This document shows positions 51,935 through 60,618 of a stretch of 64,000 bases of DNA, one piece after another. Position 1 is the stretch's first letter. The number at the start of each line of letters is the position of its first letter. The translations under genes and the position numbers were made by a program. The notes under the pieces are model-generated. The model made no database searches. It saw nothing but the letters and a program-made list of their open reading frames with translations, and was not told the DNA's origin. The stretch is from Saccharopolyspora sp. NFXS83. Its GTDB lineage: Bacteria; Actinomycetota; Actinomycetes; Mycobacteriales; Pseudonocardiaceae. The DNA lies in NCBI RefSeq assembly GCF_026241095.1, contig NZ_JAPFGB010000002.1, positions 303,833-367,832 of the forward strand. The letters are read 5' to 3'.

Positions 51935-52336
51935 GTGGGGTTTTCGGTGCGGTGGTTCCGGTGGGTTCCGCTGATCTTGCTGGTGCTGGGCGTGGTGGTG
52001 ATGCACCACGTGCCCGCGCACTCGGCCGCACATCGAGCCCCGTCCACCGCGCACGCCGCGAGCGGCGCGGGACTCGCCGAGCACGAGATGACCGCGGCGT
52101 CCCTCGGCGCCCCGGTTGCGGTCGCCGGTGCTCCGTCGATGCCCGCGCACGATCCGCTGCACCTGTGCCTGGCGATCCTCGCCGGGCTGGCGTTGCTGCT
52201 GCTTCCCCTGCTGGGCAACGCGATCCGGCCCGTGCCGGTCCTGGCGGGTTCGGCCGCCGTCCCTGTTCGCAGCAGGCCGCGGGCGCCACCGAGCGTGCCG
52301 CGCAGGCTCGCCGAGCTGTGCGTGCTCCGGCTCTGA
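51935..52336 (+). CDS. DUF6153-family small membrane protein
   Basis: 133 residues from GTG 51935 (ATG 51926 is an alternative that overlaps the apparent -10 element). One N-terminal span (RWFRWVPLILLVLGVVVMHHVPAHS) with the typical histidine pair at its outer end is followed by an alanine/histidine-rich external segment. A second span (HLCLAILAGLALLLLPLLG) and a basic proline-rich tail complete the protein. DUF6153 proteins in actinobacteria are usually encoded beside DUF305 proteins, as here, and their MHHVP and HD..H residues suggest metal handling, probably copper. That role is inferred from neighbours only. Confidence 0.75.
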   Translation: MGFSVRWFRWVPLILLVLGVVVMHHVPAHSAAHRAPSTAHAASGAGLAEHEMTAASLGAPVAVAGAPSMPAHDPLHLCLAILAGLALLLLPLLGNAIRPVPVLAGSAAVPVRSRPRAPPSVPRRLAELCVLRL

Positions 52337-52403
52337 TCCGGATCCCGATCGCCCGCTCGGGGCGATCGCGACGGACCACGCTGGAGCGACGGACGAGGAA
52401 GAC

Positions 52404-52991
52404 ATGAACAAGATCTGGACCACCGCCGTCGGCGGTGTGCTCACCGCTGCCCTCATCGCGGGCTGCGGCGCGCAGCAGGGCGGCCACGAAGGGCACGGTG
52501 CGAGCCACGGGGCGGAGCAGGAGGCGCGGCACGGCGCCGCGCCTGCCGACATCGCCTTCGCCCAAGGCATGATCCCGCACCACCAGCAGGCGCTGGACAT
52601 GGCACGACTGGCCCCGCAACGGGCCGGTTCCCCCGAGGTCCGCGACCTCGCCGCCCGCATCGAAGCGGCGCAGGGACCGGAGATCACCACCCTCACCGGA
52701 TGGCTGCGGAATTGGGGCGCACCGACCGGAGGCGGCGGGCACGACCACCACGGCGGGATGCCGGGAGTGATGACCGCGGACCAGCTGGCGGCGCTCGCCG
52801 CGAGCGGCGGTGCCGAGTTCGACCGGCTGTTCCTGGAACTGATGATCGCGCACCACCAGGGCGCCGTGGAGATGGCCCGGACCGAACTCGCCGAGGGCAC
52901 CGACCCGGCGGCGAGGGAGCTGGCGACCTCCATCACCACCGCCCAGCAGTCCGAGATCGAGGAGATGAACGGCCTGCTGGCGCGTCGCTGA
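52404..52991 (+). CDS. DUF305 lipoprotein
   Basis: 195 residues. The signal peptide MNKIWTTAVGGVLTAALIAGC has a lipobox with C21, so the mature protein is anchored outside the membrane. A histidine-rich linker (GGHEGHGASHGAEQEARHG) precedes two copies of the four-helix ferritin-like DUF305 motif: FAQGMIPHHQQALDMA (about 51-66) and FLELMIAHHQGAVEMA (about 150-165). The paired histidines and methionines suggest Cu binding. It lies 67 bases after the DUF6153 gene and probably forms a unit with it. A hairpin follows directly. Confidence 0.9.
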   Translation: MNKIWTTAVGGVLTAALIAGCGAQQGGHEGHGASHGAEQEARHGAAPADIAFAQGMIPHHQQALDMARLAPQRAGSPEVRDLAARIEAAQGPEITTLTGWLRNWGAPTGGGGHDHHGGMPGVMTADQLAALAASGGAEFDRLFLELMIAHHQGAVEMARTELAEGTDPAARELATSITTAQQSEIEEMNGLLARR

Positions 52992-52998
52992 TCGCGAG

Positions 52999-53029
52999 GT
53001 GCGGGGCTCGCCCGGCGCGGGCCCCGCAC
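52999..53029. terminator. Bidirectional hairpin terminator
   Basis: GTGCGGGGC (52999-53007) pairs with GCCCCGCAC (53021-53029) over a 13-base loop between the convergent DUF305 and TauE genes. Confidence 0.65.
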
Positions 53030-53038
53030 GATCACCGC

Positions 53039-53800
53039 TCACCCCTTGGCGAAGTAGACGGCGGTCATCACGACCGCGATGGTCAGCACGGTGCCGCGCA
53101 GCACCGGAGCGGGGAGCGTGCGCGCCCAGCGCGCCCCGGCGTACCCGCCCGTCGCCGCGCCGACCAGGACCGCCGCGACCTGCACCGGATAGTTCAGGAC
53201 GTCCGAGGCGATCAGGAAGAACCCGGTCGCGGTGGCGTAGATGGCGGCGAGCTGCACGATGCGCGCGGAGTTCCCGGCCGCCGGGTCGATGCCGAGGCCG
53301 GCGTTCCACAGCGCCAGCATCAGGATCCCGACCGCGCCACCGAAGTAGCCGCCGTAGCCCGCCAGCACGAACTGTCCGATCAGGACACCCCACGCGCCCA
53401 ACCGGACCGACCGCCCGATCGCGGCTGTCAGCAGGCGCGACAGCGAGCGGCCGAACGCGAGGACGACGGTGGCGAACGCGAGCAGCCACGGCACCGCCGC
53501 GTCGAACGCGGCGGCGGGCAGCACCAGCAGCAGCGCCGCACCGACCGCGCTGCCCAGCAGGCTCGCCGCCGTCAACGCACCCCTGGGCGGAGCCCCGACC
53601 TGCACGATGTCGCCCCGGTAGGCCCAGGCCCCGGCGAGCGCGCCGGGCAGCAGCGCCACGGTCGACGACGCGTTGGCGGCCACGGGCGGCAACCCGGCGG
53701 CGACCAGCGCGGGCAGCGCGATGAACTTGCCGCCGCCACCGACGGCGTTCAACGCGCCGGCCGCGACACCGGCGAACAACAGGGCGATGGTCTGCAACAT
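53039..53800 (-). CDS. TauE/SafE-family sulfite/sulfonate exporter-like permease
   Basis: 253 residues from ATG 53800 (an ATG four codons earlier is equally open; neither has a strong ribosome site). Eight hydrophobic segments can be drawn. The N-terminal half-repeat contains VAAGALNAVGGGGKFIALPALVAAGLPPVAANASSTVAL, the TauE signature, and the second half repeats it with LAGYGGYFGGAVGILMLALWNAGLGIDPAAGNSARIVQL. Family members move sulfite, sulfoacetate or other organic anions across the membrane. No sulfur gene is adjacent, so the substrate remains open. Confidence 0.9.
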   Translation of the reverse strand: MLQTIALLFAGVAAGALNAVGGGGKFIALPALVAAGLPPVAANASSTVALLPGALAGAWAYRGDIVQVGAPPRGALTAASLLGSAVGAALLLVLPAAAFDAAVPWLLAFATVVLAFGRSLSRLLTAAIGRSVRLGAWGVLIGQFVLAGYGGYFGGAVGILMLALWNAGLGIDPAAGNSARIVQLAAIYATATGFFLIASDVLNYPVQVAAVLVGAATGGYAGARWARTLPAPVLRGTVLTIAVVMTAVYFAKG

Positions 53801-54213
53801 GAATCCCAGCATCCGGTTCGGATGTTCGGAAAAGCAATCCATCCCGATGCGACGTTTCTCGCCGCAGCGACTTCACCGGAACCGCCCTCCCAGTTTCGGA
53901 GACATGTCCGCAGCTGCTCGCCGAAGGCGCGGGCGACCGCCCCGCCCCTCCCCCGCGAACCGCGCCGCGAACCCATAGACGCCGATCCACCTGCGAACAT
54001 CCGCTCAACCCCAGTCGAGCGGACGAGCACTCGCGGAACGGTCCGCCACGATTCCGCCGACCGGAACCGGCACTCCTGAACGACTTCGATCAATCGATTC
54101 CAGAGCTGAATCGCAGCGATGAAAAGTGTTGGACCACGCCCGAAACCGGTCGAATACTGGGTGAGCGATCCGCCCCTTTCCACCCGTGACCGGAATTTCG
54201 GAGGGATGCCGAC
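53801..54213. other. Intergenic region, about 410 bases
   Basis: No convincing gene. The minus-strand frame through this region is a low-quality shadow. GC content falls near 54060-54180, where promoters for the TauE gene and the small plus-strand gene could lie. Confidence 0.35.
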
Positions 54214-54459
54214 ATGCCGTCCACCGATGTGGCCCACCTGCTGCGGGGGTTCGGAATCCGCGCCCTCCTGCTCGGGCTCCTGCTCGGGGTCACGGGAGCA
54301 CCGCTGGCGGCGCTGGTCGTGCTGCTCGCGGGCACCGGCCTGCTCGCCTGGTCCGGCGCGGCGTTCCCGGCGGTCAGCCGAGGAGGTGCTGGAGCAGCGC
54401 CCGAGCCGCCGGGTTGGCAGGTTCCGGCGACCGGCCGACCAGGTGGATCGGCCTGGTGA
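54214..54459 (+). CDS. Possible small two-span membrane protein
   Basis: 81 residues with GGAGG nine bases before the ATG. RGFGIRALLLGLLLGVTGAPLAALVVLLAGTGLLAWSG would form two closely spaced membrane helices. The last 25 residues overlap the end of the convergent LysR gene and are probably not conserved. It could be a real small membrane peptide or the remains of a larger gene. Confidence 0.4.
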   Translation: MPSTDVAHLLRGFGIRALLLGLLLGVTGAPLAALVVLLAGTGLLAWSGAAFPAVSRGGAGAAPEPPGWQVPATGRPGGSAW

Positions 54460-55237
54460 TGCTCGGCCCCTCGATCCGCGCGTGGGGCAGCCCGGATCGT
54501 TCGGCGATCGCGTCGGGCACGATGCTCACCCCGAGCCCCGCCGCGACCAGGTCGACCAGCAGCGGGATGTGCGTCGCCTCGCACACCCGGTTGAGCCGGA
54601 CGCCGGCCTCGGTGCAGCTGCGCTCGATCAGCGCCTGCAATCCGCTGCCGCTGAACTCCACGAACGGTTCGCCGTCGCATTCGGCCAGCCGCACCCGGCG
54701 CCGGTCGGCCAGCCGATGTCCCGGATGGCTCAGCAGCACCATGCGCTGGCTCCACTCGCGGAAGCCGACCAGGTCCGCCACCGGCTTCCCATCACCCGCC
54801 AGGTAGGCCAGGTCCAGCTCACCGGCACCGACGGCGTCCACCAGCTCCGGCGCGATCCCCTCCCGCACGCAGATGCGCACACCGGGGTGGTGCTGCCGGA
54901 ATTCGCCCAGTTCGGCGGGGAGGTCGACCACGGTGAGGGTCTGGATGGTGCCGACCGAGACGCGACCGCGGGACAAGCCCGCGACGGCGGACACCTCGCC
55001 CCGCGCGACGACGACGTCGGCGGCGATCCGCTGCGCCACCGGCAGCAGCGCGCGGCCCGCTTCGGTCAGCAGCACCCGGCGGGTCGTGCGCTCGAACAAC
55101 TGCGCGCCCAGCGCGATCTCCAGCTTGCGGATCGAGGCGCTCAGCGCGGACTGGACGACGTGCGTTTCGCGGGCCGCGCCGGTGAAACTGCCCTGTCGCG
55201 CCACCGCGAGGAAATGGTCCAGCTGCCGCAACTCCAT
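54374..55237 (-). CDS. LysR-family transcriptional regulator
   Basis: 287 residues from ATG 55237. The opening MELRQLDHFLAVARQGSFTGAARETHVVQSALSASIRKLEIALGAQLFERTTRRVLLTEAG is a standard LysR winged helix (residues 1-62). The periplasmic-binding-like effector domain follows (VSVGTIQTLTVVDLPAELGEF and onward). Starts further upstream are open but shadow the spacer. It is divergent from a flavin-dependent oxidoreductase, its likely target. Confidence 0.9.
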   Translation of the reverse strand: MELRQLDHFLAVARQGSFTGAARETHVVQSALSASIRKLEIALGAQLFERTTRRVLLTEAGRALLPVAQRIAADVVVARGEVSAVAGLSRGRVSVGTIQTLTVVDLPAELGEFRQHHPGVRICVREGIAPELVDAVGAGELDLAYLAGDGKPVADLVGFREWSQRMVLLSHPGHRLADRRRVRLAECDGEPFVEFSGSGLQALIERSCTEAGVRLNRVCEATHIPLLVDLVAAGLGVSIVPDAIAERSGLPHARIEGPSITRPIHLVGRSPEPANPAARALLQHLLG

Positions 55238-55444
55238 CCGGCCACGGTAGTCCCCGGCCCCGAGCGCGACCGTGATGCGCAGGACGTGTTCGAGCTCCTT
55301 CCACCGCACGATCGAAGATTCGCCCACCGCGCGTTCCCGGCGCGCCCCGCCCACCAGGAGAACGCCGAGCCCCCACCGAAGATCACTCGGATAGAGCTGC
55401 GAACAGCAGGATCGTCGTCGGGGTCTGCCAGTACCGTCGACGTC

Positions 55445-56695
55445 ATGGACGACACGCGCGCGGAACGGGTCCTCGTCGTCGGAATGGGCGTCAGCGGAAT
55501 CGCCACCGCCGCGCGGTTGCGCGACGCGGGATGGCGGCCCGTTCTCGTCGAACGGGCCGCGGCACGGCGATCAGGCGGCTACTTCGTCGCGCTGTTCGGT
55601 GCGGGGGCAGCCGCCGCCGAACGGCTGGGCGTCCTCGGTTCCCTGCACGACCGCTCCGCGACGAAGCAGCACCTCGACATCGATCGCCGCAACCGCCGGC
55701 GCTCCGGGCTGTCGTTCAGCGACATCCCCGGCAGACCATGGCTGATGACGCGCGGCGACGTCGAACGGGCCGTGTTCGCGAGGCTCCAATCCGACGTGGA
55801 GATCCGCTACTCGACCGTGCCGACCGCCATCGAGCAGGACGACGACGGGGTCGACGTGACGTTGCTCGACACCGCCTCGAGCACCTCGACCCGCGAACGG
55901 TTCGACCTGGTCGTCGGGGCGGACGGGGTGCGCTCCACGGTCCGCTCGCTCGTCTTCGGCCCGCACGCCGACCACCTGAAGCGGCAGCACCACATGATCG
56001 CGGCGTTCCAGCACCCCGGCACCCCGCCGGGCTTGGAGGAGGGTCAGGGCGCCACCCTGCTCGAACCGGGCCGGTCGTTGTGGGTGTTCGCGTTCTCCGA
56101 TCACCCCCCGACCATCCTGCTGTCCTACCGAACCGACGACGTGGACGCCGAATTCACCCGGCCACCGGCCGAGAGCGTGCGGGCCGCGTTCGGGCCGGAG
56201 CCGCTGGGCGCGATGCTCGACGATGTCGTCACCGCGCTGGAGAACAGCGACGAAGCGCTGTTCGACTCCGTCGAGGAAGTGCACCTGGACGCGTGGCACC
56301 GGGGTCGCGTCGTGCTCATCGGGGACGCGGCCTGGTGCGTCACCCTCTACGCGGGGATGGGCGTCTCGGCGGGACTCGCCGGAGCGGACGTGCTCCCCGC
56401 CGCGCTCGAACGGCACCCCGGCGATCTGGACACCGCGCTCGGCGAGTGGGAACGGGTGCTGCGGCCCTACATCGACGGTTACCAGGCCAGCGCTCCCGCG
56501 CAGCGCAAGATCTTCGTGATGGACGGCCGGTGGGAGATCCGGCTGCGCCGGATGGTGCCGAAGCTGGTCAGGACCCGGCTCGGCAGGCGCCTGGTGGAAC
56601 GGCTGATGCCGAACATGGACGCGGCGGAGGCCGGCAAGGCCGTCGACATCGTCGGCGCGGCGTTGGAAGCCCTGCACGGCAAGGAATCCCGCTGA
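55445..56695 (+). CDS. FAD-dependent oxidoreductase (aromatic hydroxylase-like)
   Basis: 416 residues. The dinucleotide-binding VLVVGMGVSGIATAARLRDAGWRPVLVERA is at residues 9-38, FDLVVGADGVRSTVRSLVFG holds the DG motif, and VVLIGDAAWCVTLYAGMGVSAGLAGADVL is the second FAD site, with tryptophan-cysteine in place of the common H-x-P. The last 60 residues are basic. Group A monooxygenases of this kind hydroxylate phenolics, polyketides or tetracycline-like compounds. It is divergent from the LysR regulator. A palindromic repeat follows 40 bases after its stop. Confidence 0.87.
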   Translation: MDDTRAERVLVVGMGVSGIATAARLRDAGWRPVLVERAAARRSGGYFVALFGAGAAAAERLGVLGSLHDRSATKQHLDIDRRNRRRSGLSFSDIPGRPWLMTRGDVERAVFARLQSDVEIRYSTVPTAIEQDDDGVDVTLLDTASSTSTRERFDLVVGADGVRSTVRSLVFGPHADHLKRQHHMIAAFQHPGTPPGLEEGQGATLLEPGRSLWVFAFSDHPPTILLSYRTDDVDAEFTRPPAESVRAAFGPEPLGAMLDDVVTALENSDEALFDSVEEVHLDAWHRGRVVLIGDAAWCVTLYAGMGVSAGLAGADVLPAALERHPGDLDTALGEWERVLRPYIDGYQASAPAQRKIFVMDGRWEIRLRRMVPKLVRTRLGRRLVERLMPNMDAAEAGKAVDIVGAALEALHGKESR

Positions 56696-56734
56696 GAGCC
56701 CGTCCGCGAACTCGGTCTGCGCAGCGGGTCGGGT

Positions 56735-56835
56735 GGCGGGTTCTCTGCGGCTTCCTCGCTGCGGGATCATTTCTCCCAGTGCCTCCGCCACGAGGAAAAA
56801 CGCTGTCCTCCCGAGGAATCCGCTGAGAACCCGCC
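56735..56835. repeat. Imperfect palindromic repeat element
   Basis: The left arm GGCGGGTTCTCTGCGGCTTC (continuing CTC, 56735-56757) and the right arm GAGGAATCCGCTGAGAACCC (continuing GCC, 56813-56835) are inverted copies matching at 21 of 23 positions around a 55-base centre. That centre contains an A-rich stretch GAGGAAAAACGCTGTCCTC. This is the layout of a small non-autonomous mobile repeat or a repeated extragenic palindrome. No target duplication was evident. Confidence 0.55.
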
Positions 56836-56961
56836 GGTGGTCGACTTGCTCGGGCTGGTCGCCGCTCAACGGCTCCGCCGCTGACAAGGCGCAGGACGAG
56901 AACGTTGCTCACCTGAAAACGACACGTTCACAGGCGGGCTGCGATGTTCCACCGACGCGGC

Positions 56962-59900
56962 TCACCCCGAGAACGCGAGGGCCTCCTCGGTGTCGTCCCG
57001 TTCGTAGAGGCGCCACACGGGCACGCGCACCGCCGAACGCACTCCCCGCTCCGGATCGAGCAGGTCCCGCTTGCGCAGCATCCGGTGCAGGTGCTCACCG
57101 GGATCGACGCCCGCGGCTGGGCCGCGGTCGAGCAGCACCGACAGCGGAACCCCGCCGTGCGACACCGACGCGTCCACGCGATGCCCGTTGAGCACCTGGT
57201 TCAGCTGCACCGCGGCGCCGGGCACGAGGTCGTACAGGCGCTGCTGGTGCTCGTCCGGGTCCTGGGTGGCGTGCCCGCGGCGCGCCGCGGCGGCGAGTTC
57301 GCCGCCGACTCCGGCGCGGGCGCTCCAGTACTCGACGTGCCCGGCCACGATCAGCTGCGAGCGGGCGCGGGTGATCGCGACGTTCCACAGGTTGCGCTGC
57401 TTCTCCAGCCACCGCACCGATTTCTCCTCGATGCCCGGAGCCGCGACCGGCGAGAACACGATCACGTCGCACTCGCCGCCCTGGAACGCGTGCACGGTGT
57501 CCACCTTGATCCGCGGGTCCCCGGCCAGCCGCCGGTCCAGCAGCCGCTGCTGCGGGCGGAACGGCGTCACCACGCCGATCGTGGCGTCCTCCGGCAGCGA
57601 GCGCCGCAACGTCGCCACGATCCGCACCACGGCGGCGGCCTCTTCCGCGTTCTGCCACGTACCGCCCGCTTCCGGGGTGGCCGCGCGGCCGGGGACGTGG
57701 TGCCACTCCAGGGCCGGTCGCTCCATCGCGGGCCTGCCGCGGACGTCGGTGAGCACCGCCAGCTCCCCGTCGTAGAACAGCCGGTTGGCCGTGTCCGCGA
57801 TGCGCGGGTGGCAGCGGTAGTGCTCGTCGAGCAGCAGCGCGCCGCCGGTGGCGCGTTCGGCGGCGTGGAACGCGGAGTGCCGCACGAACGTCAGCGACCG
57901 GCGTTCCAGCCAGTCCGCCCGGACCCCGACTTCGCGGCGGACACCGGCTTCCACGGGCGGATCGAGCTTCGCGATGTGCTTGAGCTGCATGACGTCCCCG
58001 ATCACCACCGCCCGCCGCGCCCGGAACAGCAGCGGCAGCACCGGCGCGATGCCGCACTGGCTCGCCTCGTCGATGACGACCAGGTCGAACAGGCCGGGTT
58101 TCAGCGGGAAGCGGTTCGCGGACTGGCAGGTGACCGCCCAGCCCCGCACGTGCTCCAGCACGGCCTGCATCTCCGGGCGGTCGAAGGAACCTTGCCGCTC
58201 CAGCAGGGCGCGGATCGCGCGGCGTCCTTCGAGCGCGGTGTCGCGCACCGCGGTGCGCAGCACCGTCGCGGATGCTTCCCGCGCCGAGTCCGCCGCCGCC
58301 CGCAGCGACTCGGCGAGCCGCTGGTCGTCCGGACGGCCCCGCAGCAGCGCCCGCCGGTCTCGCCACACCTGTTCGGCCTCGGCGAACTCGGCGACCCGGC
58401 GGCAGATCGCGGCGGGCTCGGAATCGGCGCAGTCGTGCGGATCGATGCGCATCGCGCGTACCACGAGGGAACGCCGCCACCCCGCGAACACCCACGCGGT
58501 CGCCGCGGCGGTCGCCCGCCGCGCCCACCGCCGAGGCCGCTGCCCCAGCAGCTCCACCAGTTCCGCCTCGGTGCGGCCGAGCGCCTCCGCCGCTTCGTGC
58601 CGGGTGGCGCCCGCCGCCCGCAGTTCGCCGTCGATGCGGCCGATGGCGCCGAGGTCCCGGCGGGCTCGGGTGGCCTGCCGGTCGGCTGCGGCGAGTTCGG
58701 CGATGGCCGCCGCGCGCCCCGGTTCCTCCGGTCCGTCGGCGGCGAGCAGGCGCAACGAATCCGCTTCCCGCTCCCGGTTCGCGCGGGAACCGGTGCGCAC
58801 CAGCGCGCCAGGCTGCACCTGCTCGCAGCGGTGCCACACCTCGTCGACGGCCTTGTTGTTCGTCGACGCCACCAGCACCCGCTGCCCGTCGGCGACGGCG
58901 GTGGCGACGATGTTCGCGACGAGCTGGCTCTTGCCGGTGCCGGGCGGGCCGGTGACGGTGCTGAGCCGCCGCGTCATCGCCCCCAGCAGCGCTTCCCGCT
59001 GCCGGTCGTTCAACGACCACGGCGCGACGACCCGCGGCTGCTCCACGGCCGCGGCGGTGTCGCCGTCGAGCAGCGCGCCGAGCGCGGTGTCCCGGATCCT
59101 GCCCGGCTGTTCCGCGATGGCCGCGAGGTCCTTGAGCACTCCGGCGTCGGCCTTGCCGCCTTGCGGCACCGCCAGCAGCACCGCCGCGTTGCGCGCGCCC
59201 TCCCCCGGCGACCGGTCGTCCAATGCCTCGTCGAGCGAGTCCGGCACCAGTTCGGCGTTGTTCTGCCACCGGTAGGTCTCCCGCAGCAGCGCCAGCACGT
59301 CGGCGGCCATCCGCGGGCGCTGCCCGCCCTGCCAGTTCGGTTCGAAGCTCTCCGCGAGCACTTCGGCCTCTTCGGTGCCGAGCTTCTTCTTCGCCAGTCC
59401 CGGATGCGGCAGCACCGGGCCCGCGGGACGCAGCCGCCGCTCCCCGGTCCCGGTGTCGACGAGTTCGACCCGTCGCACCAGCAACGGCGCGAACTCCGGG
59501 CCGGAGCCGCGGCGGCGGTCGTGCAGCACGACCGCCGGATATCCCGCCCACAACTCGGCGCCCTGCCGTTCGGCTTCGTCGAGGAACTTCTCGGCCTCCG
59601 GCGGGACGGGCGCGCAGCCATCGTCGTCGAGCTCACCGCACAGGAACCGCTCCTGGCCGGGCAGCATCGCGTACTGCTCGCCTTCGGCGCGGACCGGGAT
59701 GAGCCCCGTCTCCGGGGCTGCGGCCAGCAGGCATCGGCGGTGGTAGTCGAGCAGCGCCTCCCGGCCCGGTGCCGCCTTCGGCGGGGCCGGCGCCGGGCCT
59801 TCGGCGGTGGGGCCCGCAGGCTGCGCGGCGAGCGGTTCCAGCACCGGTGCCGCTCCTCGGGGGCAACGCGCCAGCACGATGCGGTCGTCGACGCCGATCG

Positions 59901-60618
59901 AGGAGCTCACCGGGACCTGGCCGCCGTCCTCGCGCATCCGCTGGTTGACGTAGCCGAAGAGGTCGGCGACGGTGACCACTCCACTGCCGTCGTGACCGAC
60001 CTTGCCGGTGCGCAACGCCTCCACCAGCCGCCCCGTGAACGCCGACGGTTCCCCGTCCGCGCCCGCCACGGCTGGTTCGCGGGCGCGTGCGGAACCGATC
60101 ACGTACACGCCGCGGCTGGTCAGCGGCGACGGCCGCTTCCGGGCGGACCGGGTGTTCTTCAGCGGCTTGTGCTTCGTCTCGAAACCGAGCGCGAATCCGC
60201 CGCTGGCGCAGGAATCCAGGATCGCGACCTTGTGCGGCGAGCGGCACGCCTCCAGCTGCTCGTTGATGAAACCTGCCCCGACCCCGGTGCCCGCGATGTC
60301 GTCGAGGTTCGTGTCCGTCGCGAGGATGACGTACTCCCCGTCGATCGCGACCATCCGCTCGCCGTGGCCGGTGATGTAGAGCAGCGCGAGCTCGTCCGGG
60401 CCGCAGTCCTCCAGGAACCCGGCGATCTCCGCGCGCATGTCGTCGGCGGTCGGGTCGTGCACGACGCGAACGGGCTGGAATCCGCCGATCTGCCGGTGCT
60501 CCAGGACTTGCCGCAGCCGCCCGGTGTCGGTGCGGCTGGAGGGCAGCGCCTCGATGCGCTCGTCGCGGTGGTGGCCGGTGCCGATCAGCAGCGCGCGCCG
60601 GCGCTGCGGGCGGGTCAC
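56962..60618 (-). CDS. Caspase-like protease fused to SF1 (UPF1/DNA2-type) helicase
   Basis: 1218 residues from GTG 60618. Residues 1-250 form a caspase-like (C14) domain: ALLIGTGHHRDERIEALPSS, catalytic histidine H85 in LLYITGHGE and cysteine C137 in AILDSCASGGF. A proline-rich linker and a winged/OB-like region (about 285-530) lead to a superfamily 1 helicase: Walker A GPPGTGKS (557-564), LVVIDEASQ (846-854), GDVMQLKHIAKLD, then DTVHAFQGGECDVIVFS and RNLWNVAITRARSQL. A large helical insertion (about 610-820) separates motifs Ia and II. The C-terminal 110 residues are unassigned. The GTG overlaps the EACC1-like stop (GTGA). Protease plus nucleic-acid motor in one chain suggests sensing of foreign or damaged nucleic acid that triggers proteolysis. 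Confidence 0.9.
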   Translation of the reverse strand: MTRPQRRRALLIGTGHHRDERIEALPSSRTDTGRLRQVLEHRQIGGFQPVRVVHDPTADDMRAEIAGFLEDCGPDELALLYITGHGERMVAIDGEYVILATDTNLDDIAGTGVGAGFINEQLEACRSPHKVAILDSCASGGFALGFETKHKPLKNTRSARKRPSPLTSRGVYVIGSARAREPAVAGADGEPSAFTGRLVEALRTGKVGHDGSGVVTVADLFGYVNQRMREDGGQVPVSSSIGVDDRIVLARCPRGAAPVLEPLAAQPAGPTAEGPAPAPPKAAPGREALLDYHRRCLLAAAPETGLIPVRAEGEQYAMLPGQERFLCGELDDDGCAPVPPEAEKFLDEAERQGAELWAGYPAVVLHDRRRGSGPEFAPLLVRRVELVDTGTGERRLRPAGPVLPHPGLAKKKLGTEEAEVLAESFEPNWQGGQRPRMAADVLALLRETYRWQNNAELVPDSLDEALDDRSPGEGARNAAVLLAVPQGGKADAGVLKDLAAIAEQPGRIRDTALGALLDGDTAAAVEQPRVVAPWSLNDRQREALLGAMTRRLSTVTGPPGTGKSQLVANIVATAVADGQRVLVASTNNKAVDEVWHRCEQVQPGALVRTGSRANREREADSLRLLAADGPEEPGRAAAIAELAAADRQATRARRDLGAIGRIDGELRAAGATRHEAAEALGRTEAELVELLGQRPRRWARRATAAATAWVFAGWRRSLVVRAMRIDPHDCADSEPAAICRRVAEFAEAEQVWRDRRALLRGRPDDQRLAESLRAAADSAREASATVLRTAVRDTALEGRRAIRALLERQGSFDRPEMQAVLEHVRGWAVTCQSANRFPLKPGLFDLVVIDEASQCGIAPVLPLLFRARRAVVIGDVMQLKHIAKLDPPVEAGVRREVGVRADWLERRSLTFVRHSAFHAAERATGGALLLDEHYRCHPRIADTANRLFYDGELAVLTDVRGRPAMERPALEWHHVPGRAATPEAGGTWQNAEEAAAVVRIVATLRRSLPEDATIGVVTPFRPQQRLLDRRLAGDPRIKVDTVHAFQGGECDVIVFSPVAAPGIEEKSVRWLEKQRNLWNVAITRARSQLIVAGHVEYWSARAGVGGELAAAARRGHATQDPDEHQQRLYDLVPGAAVQLNQVLNGHRVDASVSHGGVPLSVLLDRGPAAGVDPGEHLHRMLRKRDLLDPERGVRSAVRVPVWRLYERDDTEEALAFSG

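Noticed and set aside
49102-52218. Minus-strand open frame of 1038 codons
   Set aside because: Antisense shadow of the E1-like gene and its flank; no recognisable protein.
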